A stretch of DNA of 64,000 bases from JAFLCL01 sp039809495 (GCA_039809495.1 JBDHVC010000001.1:62001-126000); one strand, 5' to 3'. Positions 35,342 through 44,513 are shown, counted from the stretch's first letter. Numbers and translations are program-made. The notes: generated by a model not told the origin, from the sequence alone.

Positions 35342-36331
35342 GTGGAGAAGGCGCTCGTCACCGGAGGGCTCGGTTTTCTCGGGAGCTGGATCGTCAAGCG
35401 CTTGCGGGCGCGGGAGATCGAGGTGCGCGTCCTCGCGCTCCCGGGCGAGCGCGACGAGAACCTCGAGGGCGAGCGCGTCGAGCGCATCGACGGTGACATC
35501 CGCGATCCCGAGGCGTGCGCGCGCGCGGTCGACGGGTGCGACGCGGTGTTTCACGCCGCCGCGCTCTACGAGGCGTGGGCGCCCGATCCGACGCGGATGT
35601 ACGAGATCAACGTCCGCGGCACCTTCCACGTCCTCGAGGCCGCGCGCCGAGCGCGCGCGGAGCGGATCGTGGTCACCGCGAGCATCGCGTCGCTCGGGCG
35701 CCCTCCGGAGGGCGCGATCGCGGACGAGCGGAGCCCCTTCGAGAGCTGGGACATCGACTTCCCCTACGCACGCTCGAAGTACCTCGGGCGCGAGCTCGCC
35801 GAGGCGTTCGCGGCCTGGGGGCTCGACGTCCGGATCGTGTGCCCGGGGATCGTGATCGGCCCGAACGACACGCGGCCGACGCCGAGCGGCGCGCTCATCC
35901 TCACCTCGCAGCGCATGCCCGGCCCGCCGATCGCGTTCGCGGGGGGCGCGAGCTACGTCGACGTGCGCGACGCGGCCGAGGCGCACGTCCTCGCCGCGCT
36001 CTCGGGCAAGCCGGGCGAGCGCTACGTCGTCGCGGGCGCGCCCCTCTCGAACCTCGAATTCGTCGAGGCGATCGAGCGGGCGACCGGGCGGCTGCGCAAG
36101 GCGCGCGTGCTGCCGGTGCCGCTCGCGCGCGCGCTCGTGCGGGGCTTCGAGGCGAAGAGCCGACTCACGAAGAGGCCGCCCGAGCTCTCTCGCGCGTTCT
36201 TCGAATTCGGGCTGCGCCCCTCGTACTTCTCGAGCGCGAAGGCGGAGCGCGAGCTCGGGGTCGCGTTTCGACCGATCGACGAGTCGATCCGCGACGCGAT
36301 CGCGTTCTTTCGCTCGCGCGCGATGCTCTGA
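35342..36331 (+). CDS. NAD(P)-dependent sugar epimerase/reductase (extended SDR)
   Basis: 329 residues. The Rossmann glycine motif is GGLGFLG (residues 8-14), and the catalytic pair is Y141-A-R-S-K145. Family blocks DGDIRD, FHAAALYEAW, YEINVRGTFHVLEA and SYVDVRDAAEAH resemble hopanoid-associated epimerases (HpnA-like) and dihydroflavonol-4-reductase-like enzymes. The substrate cannot be told. GTG 35342 is preceded by GAGGAGGG. It follows the rRNA modification gene after 30 bases and may be in the same transcript, with no obvious functional link. Confidence 0.85.
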   Translation: MEKALVTGGLGFLGSWIVKRLRAREIEVRVLALPGERDENLEGERVERIDGDIRDPEACARAVDGCDAVFHAAALYEAWAPDPTRMYEINVRGTFHVLEAARRARAERIVVTASIASLGRPPEGAIADERSPFESWDIDFPYARSKYLGRELAEAFAAWGLDVRIVCPGIVIGPNDTRPTPSGALILTSQRMPGPPIAFAGGASYVDVRDAAEAHVLAALSGKPGERYVVAGAPLSNLEFVEAIERATGRLRKARVLPVPLARALVRGFEAKSRLTKRPPELSRAFFEFGLRPSYFSSAKAERELGVAFRPIDESIRDAIAFFRSRAML

Positions 36332-36352
36332 CCCGCGCGCGGTTCGGCCCGG

Positions 36353-36634
36353 TCAGTCGAGCGGGAAGGCGTCGAGCGGGGGCGCGGCGGCGTCGCTCGC
36401 TTCGCCCGCGTCGGCGCCCGTGCTCGCGTCGGCGCCCGTGCTCGCGTCCGCGCCCATCGCGTCGCTCGGCGTCGCGTCGAGGATCGCGCCGTCGCTCGCG
36501 CCCCCCGCGTCGCGGGGGCAGTCGGGGTGTGGCGGATCCTGCGCGCAGAGATCGAACTTGGTGCGCAGGCAGCCGCTCGACGTCAGCGCGGCGAAGGCGA
36601 AGAGCGCGGCGAGGATCCACCCGCGCGCGCGCAT
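36353..36634 (-). CDS. Small Asp/Ala-rich lipoprotein
   Basis: 93 residues. The signal ends in the lipobox LTSSGC (Cys at about 21), followed by RTKFDLCAQDPPHPDCP with two more cysteines. A low-complexity tail is built from repeats of ASTGADA. ATG 36634 overlaps the upstream stop by one base (TGATG), so it is translated with the larger secreted protein before it. Function unknown; short lipoproteins with a C-x(n)-DCP segment and acidic Ala-rich tail recur in myxobacteria as far as I recall. Confidence 0.7.
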   Translation of the reverse strand: MRARGWILAALFAFAALTSSGCLRTKFDLCAQDPPHPDCPRDAGGASDGAILDATPSDAMGADASTGADASTGADAGEASDAAAPPLDAFPLD

Positions 36635-37566
36635 CAGAACGTCCCCCGAACGAGCAGCCGCTCCGGCGCGAGCGAGACCTCGATGCGCGATCCGTCGACC
36701 GGCGCGTCGGCGCCGATCACCCACCACGCGATCGCCCCCGCCAGGGCGACCGCGCCTCCGAGCATGAGCGGGATCCCGGCGGCGAGGTTCTGCTGCTCGC
36801 CGCGCAGGCACACGCTGCGATCGGCGTTGTACCGATCGCAGGTCGAGTCGAGCGACGCCCAGATCCCGAGGCCGATCCCCGCCGCCCCGAGCGCCGCGAG
36901 GAGCGTGGGCCCGATGAACCCGAAGAGCGGCTCGGCCTCGCCCGAGGCGCGCCTCGTCGACGCGGACGACGATCCGTCGACGATCGGCATCCGCAAGCCC
37001 TCGCTCACCGGGGGCGCCCCGTCGCTCGAGCCCGAGGACGCGCTCACCGAGGACGAGGGCGCGGACGGCGCGCTCGTGACCGTGCCGGGATCGAGGAGCG
37101 CTCGGGCCCGCGCGCGCTCGAGCACCTCGACGACCATCGCGTCGATCACGCCCTCGACGCTGGCCTCGGGCGTCACGACGCCGCTCGCGAGCTCGTGGGA
37201 CACGCTGCGGCCCCCCGCGAGGGCGTGGAGCGAGAGCGAGAGCTCATGCACCGCGCCGGCCTCCATCCACACGCTCACGCACGCGACGCGCGGCACCCCG
37301 AGCTCGGCGGCGAGCCTCCCGGCCTCGCTCGTGCTCGGGGGGGCGAGCCGCGAGGCGGGGAAGCGATGCGCGAGCTCGACCGGGTCGACGACGTCGAAGC
37401 CGTCCGCGGCGAAGCGTCTGGCGACGGCCTCGATGACGGGCTCTCGCAGGGGCTCGCTCGCGTCCCCGCCGACCGCGACGACGAGCAGATCCTGAGCCGC
37501 GGCGTGGGCGCTCAGCGTCCAGAGCCACGCGCCGAGCCACACCGCGAGGAGCCGTCGCGCGAACAT
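36634..37566 (-). CDS. Secreted protein with C-terminal membrane helices, unknown function
   Basis: 310 residues from ATG 37566, after which a clear signal peptide follows (LLAVWLGAWLWTLSAHAAAQ, cut near AHA-AAQ). The next 130 residues look like an alpha/beta domain (DLLVVAVGGDASEPLREPV). A Ser-rich linker leads to two membrane helices (LLAALGAAGIGLGIWAS and LMLGGAVALAGAIAWWVIG) separated by a loop with two Cys (STCDRYNADRSVCL). The design matches the coupled protein at 16082-16948: sensor-like secreted domain, linker, C-terminal helix. It is co-translated with the small lipoprotein downstream. Confidence 0.7.
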   Translation of the reverse strand: MFARRLLAVWLGAWLWTLSAHAAAQDLLVVAVGGDASEPLREPVIEAVARRFAADGFDVVDPVELAHRFPASRLAPPSTSEAGRLAAELGVPRVACVSVWMEAGAVHELSLSLHALAGGRSVSHELASGVVTPEASVEGVIDAMVVEVLERARARALLDPGTVTSAPSAPSSSVSASSGSSDGAPPVSEGLRMPIVDGSSSASTRRASGEAEPLFGFIGPTLLAALGAAGIGLGIWASLDSTCDRYNADRSVCLRGEQQNLAAGIPLMLGGAVALAGAIAWWVIGADAPVDGSRIEVSLAPERLLVRGTF

Positions 37567-37654
37567 CGGCGACGGCTTCGCACGAAGGGGCGGGATCGTA
37601 AAGGGATCGAGGCAGGGGAGGCGGTCGGGACGGGACGCGAGGTTCACTCGAATT

Positions 37655-37670
37655 CGTGAGAAAAATCACG
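37655..37670. promoter_or_regulatory. CRP/FNR-type palindrome CGTGA-N6-TCACG
   Basis: CGTGAGAAAAATCACG, a perfect 5-6-5 inverted repeat with an A-rich centre, lies between the divergent secreted-protein and acyl-CoA dehydrogenase genes. It matches the half-site spacing of CRP-family regulators (TGTGA-N6-TCACA). A -10-like TGTGAT lies at 37698-37703 before the dehydrogenase. Confidence 0.5.
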
Positions 37671-37714
37671 GACGACGGCGCGCGAGCCCGCTCGAAGTGT
37701 GATGGTCGGCCGCC

Positions 37715-38866
37715 ATGATGTCTTCCCGCAGCCTCTTCGACCCGACCGAGGAGCACCAGCTCCTGCGCCAGACGATCGCGGAGTTCGCGCGCCGCGAGCT
37801 CGATCCGAGGGCCGCCGACCACGATCGCGACGCGACCCTCGATCTCCCGCTCTTTCGGAGGCTCGCGGGCCTCGGCGTGCTCGGGATCACGGTTCCGCCC
37901 GAGGCGGGCGGCGCGGGCATGGACACGGTCGCCGCCGTGATCGTCCACCACGAGCTCGCCAAGTACGATCCGGGCTTCACGCTGGCGTACCTCGCGCACG
38001 CGATGCTCTTCGTGAACAACTTCTACCACTGCGCCAACGCGGAGCAGCGCGCGCGCTACCTCCCGAAGACGCTGAGCGGCGAGTGGGTCGCCGGGATGGG
38101 GATGACGGAGCCGGGCGCGGGGACCGACGTCCTCGCGATGCAGACGACCGCGCGACGCGAGGGGGATCACTTCATCCTCGATGGCACCAAGACGTTCATC
38201 ACGAACGGCGTCGAGGGGCACTGCTTCCTCGTCTACGCGAAGGTGGACGGCCGCATCACGGCGTTCGTCGTCGATCGCGACTGCCCCGGCTTCTCGACCT
38301 CGCAGCACATCGACAAGCTCGGCATGCGCGGCTCGACGATGAGCGAGCTCGTCTTCGAGCGCTGCCGCGTCCCGAGCGCGAACCTCCTCGGCGAGGTCGG
38401 CGGTGGGATCGCGCACATGATGCGGAACCTCGAGGTGGAGCGCCTGACGCTCGCCGCCATGAGCGTCGGCATCGCGGAGCGGTGCGTCGAGATCATGGTG
38501 AGCTACGCGAACGAGCGGCGGACCTTCGGCAGGCCCATCGCCGAGCACGGTCAGATCCAGCGCTACATCGCCGATGGGTACGCCGCGATGGAGGCGGCGA
38601 AGGCGCTCACGTACAACGTCGCGCGCGACGTCGGGCCGGATCGTCGAAACCGGATCGGCTCGGACGCGGCGAAGCTCTTCGCAGCTCCCGTCGGCAAGCT
38701 CTGCGCGGACTACGCCATGCAGGTGATGGGCGGCGCTGGCTACTGCCGCGAATACCCCGTCGAGCGGCTCTGGCGGGACGCGAAGCTCCTCGAGATCGGC
38801 GGCGGCACCCTCGAGGCGCACCAGAAGAACCTGACCAAGGACCTCTCGGCGAGCCTCCGCCGCTGA
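37715..38866 (+). CDS. Acyl-CoA dehydrogenase, isovaleryl-CoA dehydrogenase type
   Basis: 383 residues of the FAD-dependent acyl-CoA dehydrogenase family, which oxidises acyl-CoA to enoyl-CoA and passes electrons to ETF. The flavin/substrate block MTEPGAGTDV (about 129), the KTFITNG block, the R-fingers of ERRTFGRPI and the C-terminal EIGGGTLEAH are present. The Glu used by medium-chain enzymes in the last block is Gly here. A Glu is present instead in LEVERLTLAA, where isovaleryl-CoA dehydrogenase has its catalytic base. That suggests a branched-chain substrate (leucine breakdown, important for iso-fatty acids in myxobacteria), by inference. Two ATGs start the frame at 37715 and 37718. Confidence 0.9.
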   Translation: MMSSRSLFDPTEEHQLLRQTIAEFARRELDPRAADHDRDATLDLPLFRRLAGLGVLGITVPPEAGGAGMDTVAAVIVHHELAKYDPGFTLAYLAHAMLFVNNFYHCANAEQRARYLPKTLSGEWVAGMGMTEPGAGTDVLAMQTTARREGDHFILDGTKTFITNGVEGHCFLVYAKVDGRITAFVVDRDCPGFSTSQHIDKLGMRGSTMSELVFERCRVPSANLLGEVGGGIAHMMRNLEVERLTLAAMSVGIAERCVEIMVSYANERRTFGRPIAEHGQIQRYIADGYAAMEAAKALTYNVARDVGPDRRNRIGSDAAKLFAAPVGKLCADYAMQVMGGAGYCREYPVERLWRDAKLLEIGGGTLEAHQKNLTKDLSASLRR

Positions 38867-38943
38867 GCGGCGATCGCCGGGCGATCGGGTAGGGGGAGGT
38901 CGGTGGGCTTCTCGTCCGCGAGGGCTCTCGCTATCCTCGGGGC

Positions 38944-41900
38944 ATGACGCATCGTCGATCGATGGTTCGGGGCGCGTGCGCGATCGCATCGCTCCTCGTG
39001 CTCGGAGGGTGTGAGGAGCCTCCCCCGCCGGCGGGCTCGTACTACGAGGCGCGCATCCAGCCGATGTTCGGCGGCTGCGTCGAGAACGCGGGGGTCTGCC
39101 ACGTCGCGAACGATCGGGGCGAGGCGCCGGGCAACCTCGACATCAGCTCCTACGACGCCCTGATGCGCCGAGCGGATGTGCTCGAGCACTACGGCCCCTA
39201 TCCGGTCCCGACGCTGCTGCTCAAGGCCGGCGATCCGGTGACCGTCAACGTCGAGACGCTCGACCCCCCCGACCCTGCGCGGCCCGACGTCCGCGAGCTC
39301 GCGGTGCGCGTGAACATCACGCACGGCGGCGGTCGCACCATCGCGACCGGCTCGGACAGCGACGCGATGCTCCGGCAGTGGATCTCGAACGGCTACACGC
39401 GCACGGGCGTGCCGCGGACGGCGCGCGCCATCGGGCTCTCGGGCACCTGCAGCGATCAGGCTCGGCCCGGGCCCTCGCTCGCCTCGCTGAGCGCGAGCGA
39501 GCGCGCCTCCTACGATCGCTTCGTGAGCGAGGTGCAGCCGGTCCTCCGCAGCTCGTGCGGGGACAGCACCTGCCATGGCTCCGCCGTCATCGACTTCCAC
39601 ATCGCGTGCGGCGACAGCGAGGAGCAGCTCCTCGGGAACTGGGCGGTCAGCCTCGAATTCTTGGGCGATCCCTACGATCGGAGCGAGCTCCTGCGGCGCC
39701 CCCTGCCGCCCAACCGAGGCGGGACGTTCCACGCGGGGGGCGCGATCTTCACGGGGATGGAGGACGGCGACTGGCAGAAGATCGCCGCGTGGGCGGAGGC
39801 CACCGTCGCGGCCGATCCGGACCGCTTCCGAGAGGGCGACGCCTCCGATGGTTATCGCTACTTCGCCAACCGCGTCCAACCCGTGCTCGTTCGCGACGGG
39901 TGCATGGTGCTCGGCTGCCACTCGCCGCTCGGCGTCCGCTTCCAGCTCCGGGGCGGCTCCGCGGGCGCCTTCTCGAGCGCGGCGCGACGACACAACTACC
40001 GGCTCGCGCGCTCGTTCCTCGCGATCGAGGCCGAGGATCCGCTGCGAAGCCGGATCATCGAGAAGAACTCCCTCGCGCCGATCGGGATGCCGCATCGCGG
40101 GGGCGCGCTCTTCGCGCCCGCCGACGGCGTCGACTGCGCGGACTTCGATCTCGAGCGCGGCAACATCGACGCGGTACCGTCGCGGTGCATCCTGAGCCGC
40201 TGGCACGACATCGAGCGGGCCGACGCGATCGGGCGCGGCGAGCTGCCCGCGACGCCCGATCCGCGCGCCATCGTCTGGGTCGAGCGGCCCCTCGGGGTCG
40301 GCTCGGGGCTCGACTTCGACACGTACCGGCCGGGCGCCGATCTCCGCATCGCCGACGTCACGCTCGACGCGGAGGGCCGGATCACGCTCGGCGCGGGCCG
40401 CTCGCTCCTCGCGGGCTGCGGCCTCGACGCGAGCAGCACCGACGTCCGCGGCCCGGCGAGCGCGTGGGACGGCAGCCGCTTCGCCTTCGCCGCACGCACG
40501 TCCGCGAGCGCGCCGCTCCGGCTCTACTGGGCCCGCTCCGACGGCACCGCGTGCGAGCGCATCCCCGGCGTCGCCCCTGCGTCGGACGAGGCGAACGGGA
40601 TGCTGCTCCACGACTTCGATCCGGCCTTCGCCCCCGACGGAACGCTGGTCTTCGCCTCGGTGCGCGGCGACATCGCCTACGGCCACCCCGAGCGAGGTCC
40701 GACGCGCACGCCGGCGAGGCTCGCGCCCAACGCCAACATCTACATCTTCGATCCCGCGACGCAGACGACGCGCCAGCTCACCTGGCTGCTCGGCCAAGAG
40801 GTCGAGCCGGCGCTCATGGGCGACGGGCACGTCATCTACACGATCGAGAAGCGCGCGCGCGACTTCTACCAGATCTCCCTGCGCCGCCACCTCCTCGACG
40901 GCGGCGACTACCACCCGCTCTATGCGCAGCGCGACAGCGTCGGCTTCGAGAGCGCGACGGAGGTCGCGGAGACCGGCGATGGTCGCTTCGTGTTCATCGG
41001 CGCCGATCTCGACACGCCCGACGGCGCGGGCTCCGTCGTGCTCGCCGACCGCTCGATCGGGCCCGATCAGGACGATCGCGATCCCTCCGACGTTCGCTAC
41101 TTCCACTCCCGCGACATCCTGCTCGCGGGGCCGGGACGCGGCGCCGGCGCGTTCCGCTCCGCCTCGCCGCTCCCGACCGGACGGATCCTCGTCTCCTGCG
41201 ACATGCGGCCCGCGCCGAGCGCGCCCTACGACTTCGATCTCTGCGAGCTCGAGCCGCGCGACGGCTCGCTCCGCGTCGTCCAGGCCGTGCCCGGGCGCGC
41301 CGAGGTCGAGGCGACGGCGATCTACGCGCGCCCGGTCCGCTCGATCGCGCGGAGCGACGGCGCGGAGATCGATCACCCGATCTTCGAGGAGGGCGCGACG
41401 GACGCGGTCGTCCGCTTCACCGACTTCCCGATGATCGAGTCGCTGATGTTCCGCAACATCCGCACCTCGCGCCCGATCGACGATCGCATCGGCGGCATCG
41501 AGGTGTTCGAGAGCCTCCCGCCCCCCGCGGGCGTGAGCCGGATCTCGGATCTGCCTGCCGATCGCGTCGTCACCGACGCCTTCGGCAGCTACTACGAGGA
41601 GCTCCGCTCGATCGGCTCCGTGATGCTCTTTCACGACGGCTCGACGCGCATCCGCCTGCCCGCTGGGCGGCCGCTCGTGTTCGCGCCGCTCGGCGCGAGC
41701 GGAGAGCCGCTCGAATTCGCGCCCGGCATGCCGTTCACCGGGCGCCTGATGCAGCGCGAGACGGAGCAGTACTCGCCGGGCGAGCGCATCTCGCGCTCGG
41801 TGCCGCGCCGCTTCTTCAATTCGCTCTGCGGCGGGTGCCACGGCTCGATCAGCGGGCGCGAGATCGAGGTGACGCCGGCGCTCGACGTCTTGACCGGCGC

Positions 41901-41949
41901 GTCGATCGACGTCGCGCGCACGGCCACGCCCCACGATCTCACGCACTGA
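38944..41949 (+). CDS. Large lipoprotein with c-heme motifs and a beta-propeller (HzsA-like layout)
   Basis: 1001 residues. The signal ends in lipobox VLGGC. Heme-type motifs are irregular: CVENAGVCH (CX6CH, about 45), CGDSTCH (CX4CH, about 205), CMVLGCH (CX4CH, about 319) and a normal CGGCH near the C-terminus (about 961). The middle (about 460-800) has TolB/PD40-like propeller strands (NIYIFDPATQTTRQLTW, DFDPAFAPDGTLVFAS). This order resembles the hydrazine synthase alpha-subunit family as I recall it, whose non-anammox relatives have no known reaction. It is not evidence of anammox. The -10-like TATCCT 6 bases before the ATG suggests a leaderless mRNA. Confidence 0.75.
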   Translation: MTHRRSMVRGACAIASLLVLGGCEEPPPPAGSYYEARIQPMFGGCVENAGVCHVANDRGEAPGNLDISSYDALMRRADVLEHYGPYPVPTLLLKAGDPVTVNVETLDPPDPARPDVRELAVRVNITHGGGRTIATGSDSDAMLRQWISNGYTRTGVPRTARAIGLSGTCSDQARPGPSLASLSASERASYDRFVSEVQPVLRSSCGDSTCHGSAVIDFHIACGDSEEQLLGNWAVSLEFLGDPYDRSELLRRPLPPNRGGTFHAGGAIFTGMEDGDWQKIAAWAEATVAADPDRFREGDASDGYRYFANRVQPVLVRDGCMVLGCHSPLGVRFQLRGGSAGAFSSAARRHNYRLARSFLAIEAEDPLRSRIIEKNSLAPIGMPHRGGALFAPADGVDCADFDLERGNIDAVPSRCILSRWHDIERADAIGRGELPATPDPRAIVWVERPLGVGSGLDFDTYRPGADLRIADVTLDAEGRITLGAGRSLLAGCGLDASSTDVRGPASAWDGSRFAFAARTSASAPLRLYWARSDGTACERIPGVAPASDEANGMLLHDFDPAFAPDGTLVFASVRGDIAYGHPERGPTRTPARLAPNANIYIFDPATQTTRQLTWLLGQEVEPALMGDGHVIYTIEKRARDFYQISLRRHLLDGGDYHPLYAQRDSVGFESATEVAETGDGRFVFIGADLDTPDGAGSVVLADRSIGPDQDDRDPSDVRYFHSRDILLAGPGRGAGAFRSASPLPTGRILVSCDMRPAPSAPYDFDLCELEPRDGSLRVVQAVPGRAEVEATAIYARPVRSIARSDGAEIDHPIFEEGATDAVVRFTDFPMIESLMFRNIRTSRPIDDRIGGIEVFESLPPPAGVSRISDLPADRVVTDAFGSYYEELRSIGSVMLFHDGSTRIRLPAGRPLVFAPLGASGEPLEFAPGMPFTGRLMQRETEQYSPGERISRSVPRRFFNSLCGGCHGSISGREIEVTPALDVLTGASIDVARTATPHDLTH

Positions 41950-41957
41950 GGGCGCGC

Positions 41958-41984
41958 CGCGCTCGACGTGACCCGTCGAGCGCG
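41958..41984. terminator. Bidirectional hairpin between convergent genes
   Basis: CGCGCTCGACG and CGTCGAGCGCG form a perfect 11-bp stem with a 5-base loop (TGACC), between the heme lipoprotein gene and feoB. No T-run. Confidence 0.5.
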
Positions 41985-42005
41985 CGCTCGTCGCGGATCG
42001 CCGCG

Positions 42006-44228
42006 TCAGCTGAAGCCGAGCAGACGCCCCCCTTGGTAGACGAGCAGCGCGGCGAGGTAGGCGAGCGTGTTCATGTAGACGAGCGTGAAGATCGCCCACC
42101 TCCACGAGCCCGACTCCCGCTTGATCGCGGCGAGCGTGCTCATGCACTGCGCGGCGAGGACGAAGAAGACCATCAGCGAGACGCCGCTGAGCGGCGTGAA
42201 GAGCGCGCTCCCGTCGCCGCGCTCGGCGGCGCGCAGCCGATCGCGGAGCGAGTCCGACGTCTCATCCGCGTCCGTGCCGACCCCGTAGACGATCCCGAGC
42301 GTCCCGACGAAGACCTCGCGCGCGGCGAAGCTCGCGAGGATGCCGATCCCGATCTTCCAGTCGAAGCCGAGCGGCGCGATGAGCGGCTCCATGAGGTGAC
42401 CGAGGTGGCCGCCGACGCTGTGCTCCATGCGCAGCTCGGCGCGCGCGTGCTCGATCGCCTCGATCGCCTCGTCGCGCTCGGCGCGATCCTCGAGGTGCGC
42501 GCTCGCGCGGGCGCGCGCGTCGAGCTCGGCCTCGCCCGCGGCGTCTCGCGGGTAGGAGAGGAGCGCCCAGAGGACGACCGTGATCGCGGCGATGATCGTG
42601 CCGGCGTCCCAGAGAAACGATCGGGTGCGCTGGGCGACGGCGCGGGCCACGCTCCCGAGCTGGGGGACGCGGTAGGGCGGCAGCTCGAGCAGGAGCGGCG
42701 GCGTCTCGCCCTTGAGGATCGTGCGCTTGAGGACGGCGGCGGCCCCGAGGGTGGCGCTCACGCTCAGCGCGTACATCGAGAGGAGGGCGAGCGCGCCCGC
42801 CTCGACGCCGATCGACGTCTTGGTCCCCGGCGGGAAGACGATCGCCGTGACCAGCGCGTAGATCGGCAGCCGCGCGCTGCAGGACATGAGTGGGAGCGCC
42901 ATCATCGTGACGAGCCGATCGCGCCGGTTGGCGATCGTGCGCGTGGCCATGATCGCGGGGACCGCGCACGCGAAGCCGGAGAGCATCGGGACGAACGCGC
43001 CGCCGTGGAGCCCCACGCCGTGCATCACGCGATCGATGACGAAGGCGACCCGCGCGAGGTAGCCCGAGTCCTCGAGCAAGACGATGAAGAGCGAGAGCAT
43101 CGCGATCTGCGGGACGAAGACGATCACGTTGCCGACGCCGGCGATGACGCCGTCGACGAGGAGCTCGCCGAGGGGGCCCGCCGGCATCACGGCGCGGACG
43201 AAGCCCTGGGTCGTCGCGACGGCCTCCTCGATGCCGCTCATCATCGGCTCGGACCACGCGAAGAGCGCCTGAAAGACGACCGCCATGACCGCCGCGAAGG
43301 CGAGGAGCCCGAGGAGCGGGTGCGTGAGGACGGCGTCGATGCGCTCGCTCGCCCTCGCGCGCTGCCCGGCGCGAGAGATGACCTTCGCGGCGACGCGATC
43401 GACGTACGCGTAGCGAGCGGTGACGAGCGCCTCCTCGAGCGTGGCGCCGCCTTCGGCCTCGGCCTCGCGCCGCTCGCGCTCGACGACCTCGCGGAGCGCG
43501 CCTGGAACGTCGTCGAGCTCGTCGCCTCCGATCGAGAGCAGCGCCCAGCGCGCGAGCGCCGCCCGCCGAGCGTCCGCGCGCGGCTTGGAGAGGGCGCTCG
43601 GCGCGGGCCACGCCGCTTCGATGGCGAGCTCGACCCGCGCGAGCGCCTCCTCGAGCGGGGGCGGGAGCGCGAGCTCGATGGTGGGCCCCGCGCGCTCGCC
43701 GTCGGCCTTCTCGACCCTGCGCGCCAAGACGCCGATCGCCGCGCGGAGCCGGTCGAGCCCCTCGCCGGTGCGCGCCGAGACCGCGATGACGACGATCCCG
43801 AGCTCGCGCGCGAGGGCCTCGGCGTCGACGACGATGCCGTGCTCGCGCATGTCGTCGACCATGTTGAGGCAGAGGATCGTCGGCAGGCGCGTCTCGAGGA
43901 GCTGGAGCGCGAGGTAGAGGTGACGCTCGAGCGCGCTCGCGTCGGCGACGAAGATCGCCGCGCTCGGCTGGCGCCCCGCGCGCGGGAGCACCTCGTCGAT
44001 CGCGATCTGCTCCTCCTTCGAGCGCGCGCTCAGCGAGTAGGTGCCGGGGACGTCGACGAGCTCGAGCCGCGTCTCGCCGAGCGTCAGCTCGGCCGTGCGT
44101 CGATCGACCGTGATCCCCGGGTAGTTTCCTGTTCGAGCGCGAGCTCCCGTCAGCGCGTTGAAGAGCGACGTCTTGCCTGCGTTCGGAGGGCCCGCGACCA
44201 CGATGCGGGCGCGCGGTGGGTCGCTCAC
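42006..44228 (-). CDS. feoB: Ferrous iron transporter FeoB
   Basis: 740 residues. The N-terminal G-protein domain has G1 GPPNAGKTS, the GNYPGITV switch, G3 DVPG and G4 NMVD. The membrane part contains two Gate blocks (LPIYALVTAIVFPPG and GIGILASFAAREVFVGTLG) and the core ARVAFVIDRVMHG followed by LSGFACAVPAIMATRT. A charged insertion (HLEDRAERDEAIEAIEHA) lies before the last helices. It imports Fe2+ across the inner membrane. GTG 44228 overlaps the feoA stop as GTGA. No feoC follows; the gene converges with the heme lipoprotein gene. Confidence 0.97.
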   Translation of the reverse strand: MSDPPRARIVVAGPPNAGKTSLFNALTGARARTGNYPGITVDRRTAELTLGETRLELVDVPGTYSLSARSKEEQIAIDEVLPRAGRQPSAAIFVADASALERHLYLALQLLETRLPTILCLNMVDDMREHGIVVDAEALARELGIVVIAVSARTGEGLDRLRAAIGVLARRVEKADGERAGPTIELALPPPLEEALARVELAIEAAWPAPSALSKPRADARRAALARWALLSIGGDELDDVPGALREVVERERREAEAEGGATLEEALVTARYAYVDRVAAKVISRAGQRARASERIDAVLTHPLLGLLAFAAVMAVVFQALFAWSEPMMSGIEEAVATTQGFVRAVMPAGPLGELLVDGVIAGVGNVIVFVPQIAMLSLFIVLLEDSGYLARVAFVIDRVMHGVGLHGGAFVPMLSGFACAVPAIMATRTIANRRDRLVTMMALPLMSCSARLPIYALVTAIVFPPGTKTSIGVEAGALALLSMYALSVSATLGAAAVLKRTILKGETPPLLLELPPYRVPQLGSVARAVAQRTRSFLWDAGTIIAAITVVLWALLSYPRDAAGEAELDARARASAHLEDRAERDEAIEAIEHARAELRMEHSVGGHLGHLMEPLIAPLGFDWKIGIGILASFAAREVFVGTLGIVYGVGTDADETSDSLRDRLRAAERGDGSALFTPLSGVSLMVFFVLAAQCMSTLAAIKRESGSWRWAIFTLVYMNTLAYLAALLVYQGGRLLGFS

Positions 44229-44488
44229 GCGCGCTCTCGCTCCCCACAGATGAGGCAGATCGCGTGAGCGTCGTCGTGCCGGATCGAGAGGCTCCCGCCT
44301 CGCACCTCGAGCTGGATCGGATCACCCAGCGGCGCGATGCGCACGACCCGAACGGGCGTACCGCGCAAGAGGCCGAGCTCGAGGAGCCGGCGGTGGAGCG
44401 GGCCGTCTCCGGCGATCCGCTGGACGTGGCCGGTCTGGCCGACGCGGAGGTCGGCGACGGTTCGAGGAGGCATCGTCGCGGTGCTCAT
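44225..44488 (-). CDS. feoA: Ferrous iron transport protein FeoA
   Basis: 87 residues, an SH3-like cytoplasmic partner of FeoB. Typical blocks are LRVGQTGHVQRI, LHRRLLELGLLRGTPV and IQLEVRGGSLSIRHDDA. It ends with the pair CLICGE, a possible metal-binding site not needed in the family. I start at ATG 44488 rather than at the upstream in-frame codon because the Fur box and -10 lie between them. It overlaps feoB by 4 bases, so the two are translated together. Confidence 0.93.
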   Translation of the reverse strand: MSTATMPPRTVADLRVGQTGHVQRIAGDGPLHRRLLELGLLRGTPVRVVRIAPLGDPIQLEVRGGSLSIRHDDAHAICLICGERERA

Positions 44489-44498
44489 CCGCCGACTA

Positions 44499-44513
44499 TG
44501 ATAACGGTTATCA
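44499..44513 (-). promoter_or_regulatory. Perfect 7-1-7 Fur box before feoAB
   Basis: TGATAACGGTTATCA on the plus strand is an exact 7-1-7 inverted repeat, differing from the Fur consensus TGATAATnATTATCA at one symmetrical pair. It ends 10 bases before ATG 44488 and overlaps the probable -10 (TATCAT or TCATAG on the minus strand). Bound Fur-Fe2+ would block polymerase. Confidence 0.88.

Noticed and set aside
42006..44228. feoC or another third gene of the feo operon
   Set aside because: The feoB stop is followed by a convergent gene after about 55 bases with no room for a reading frame on that strand.
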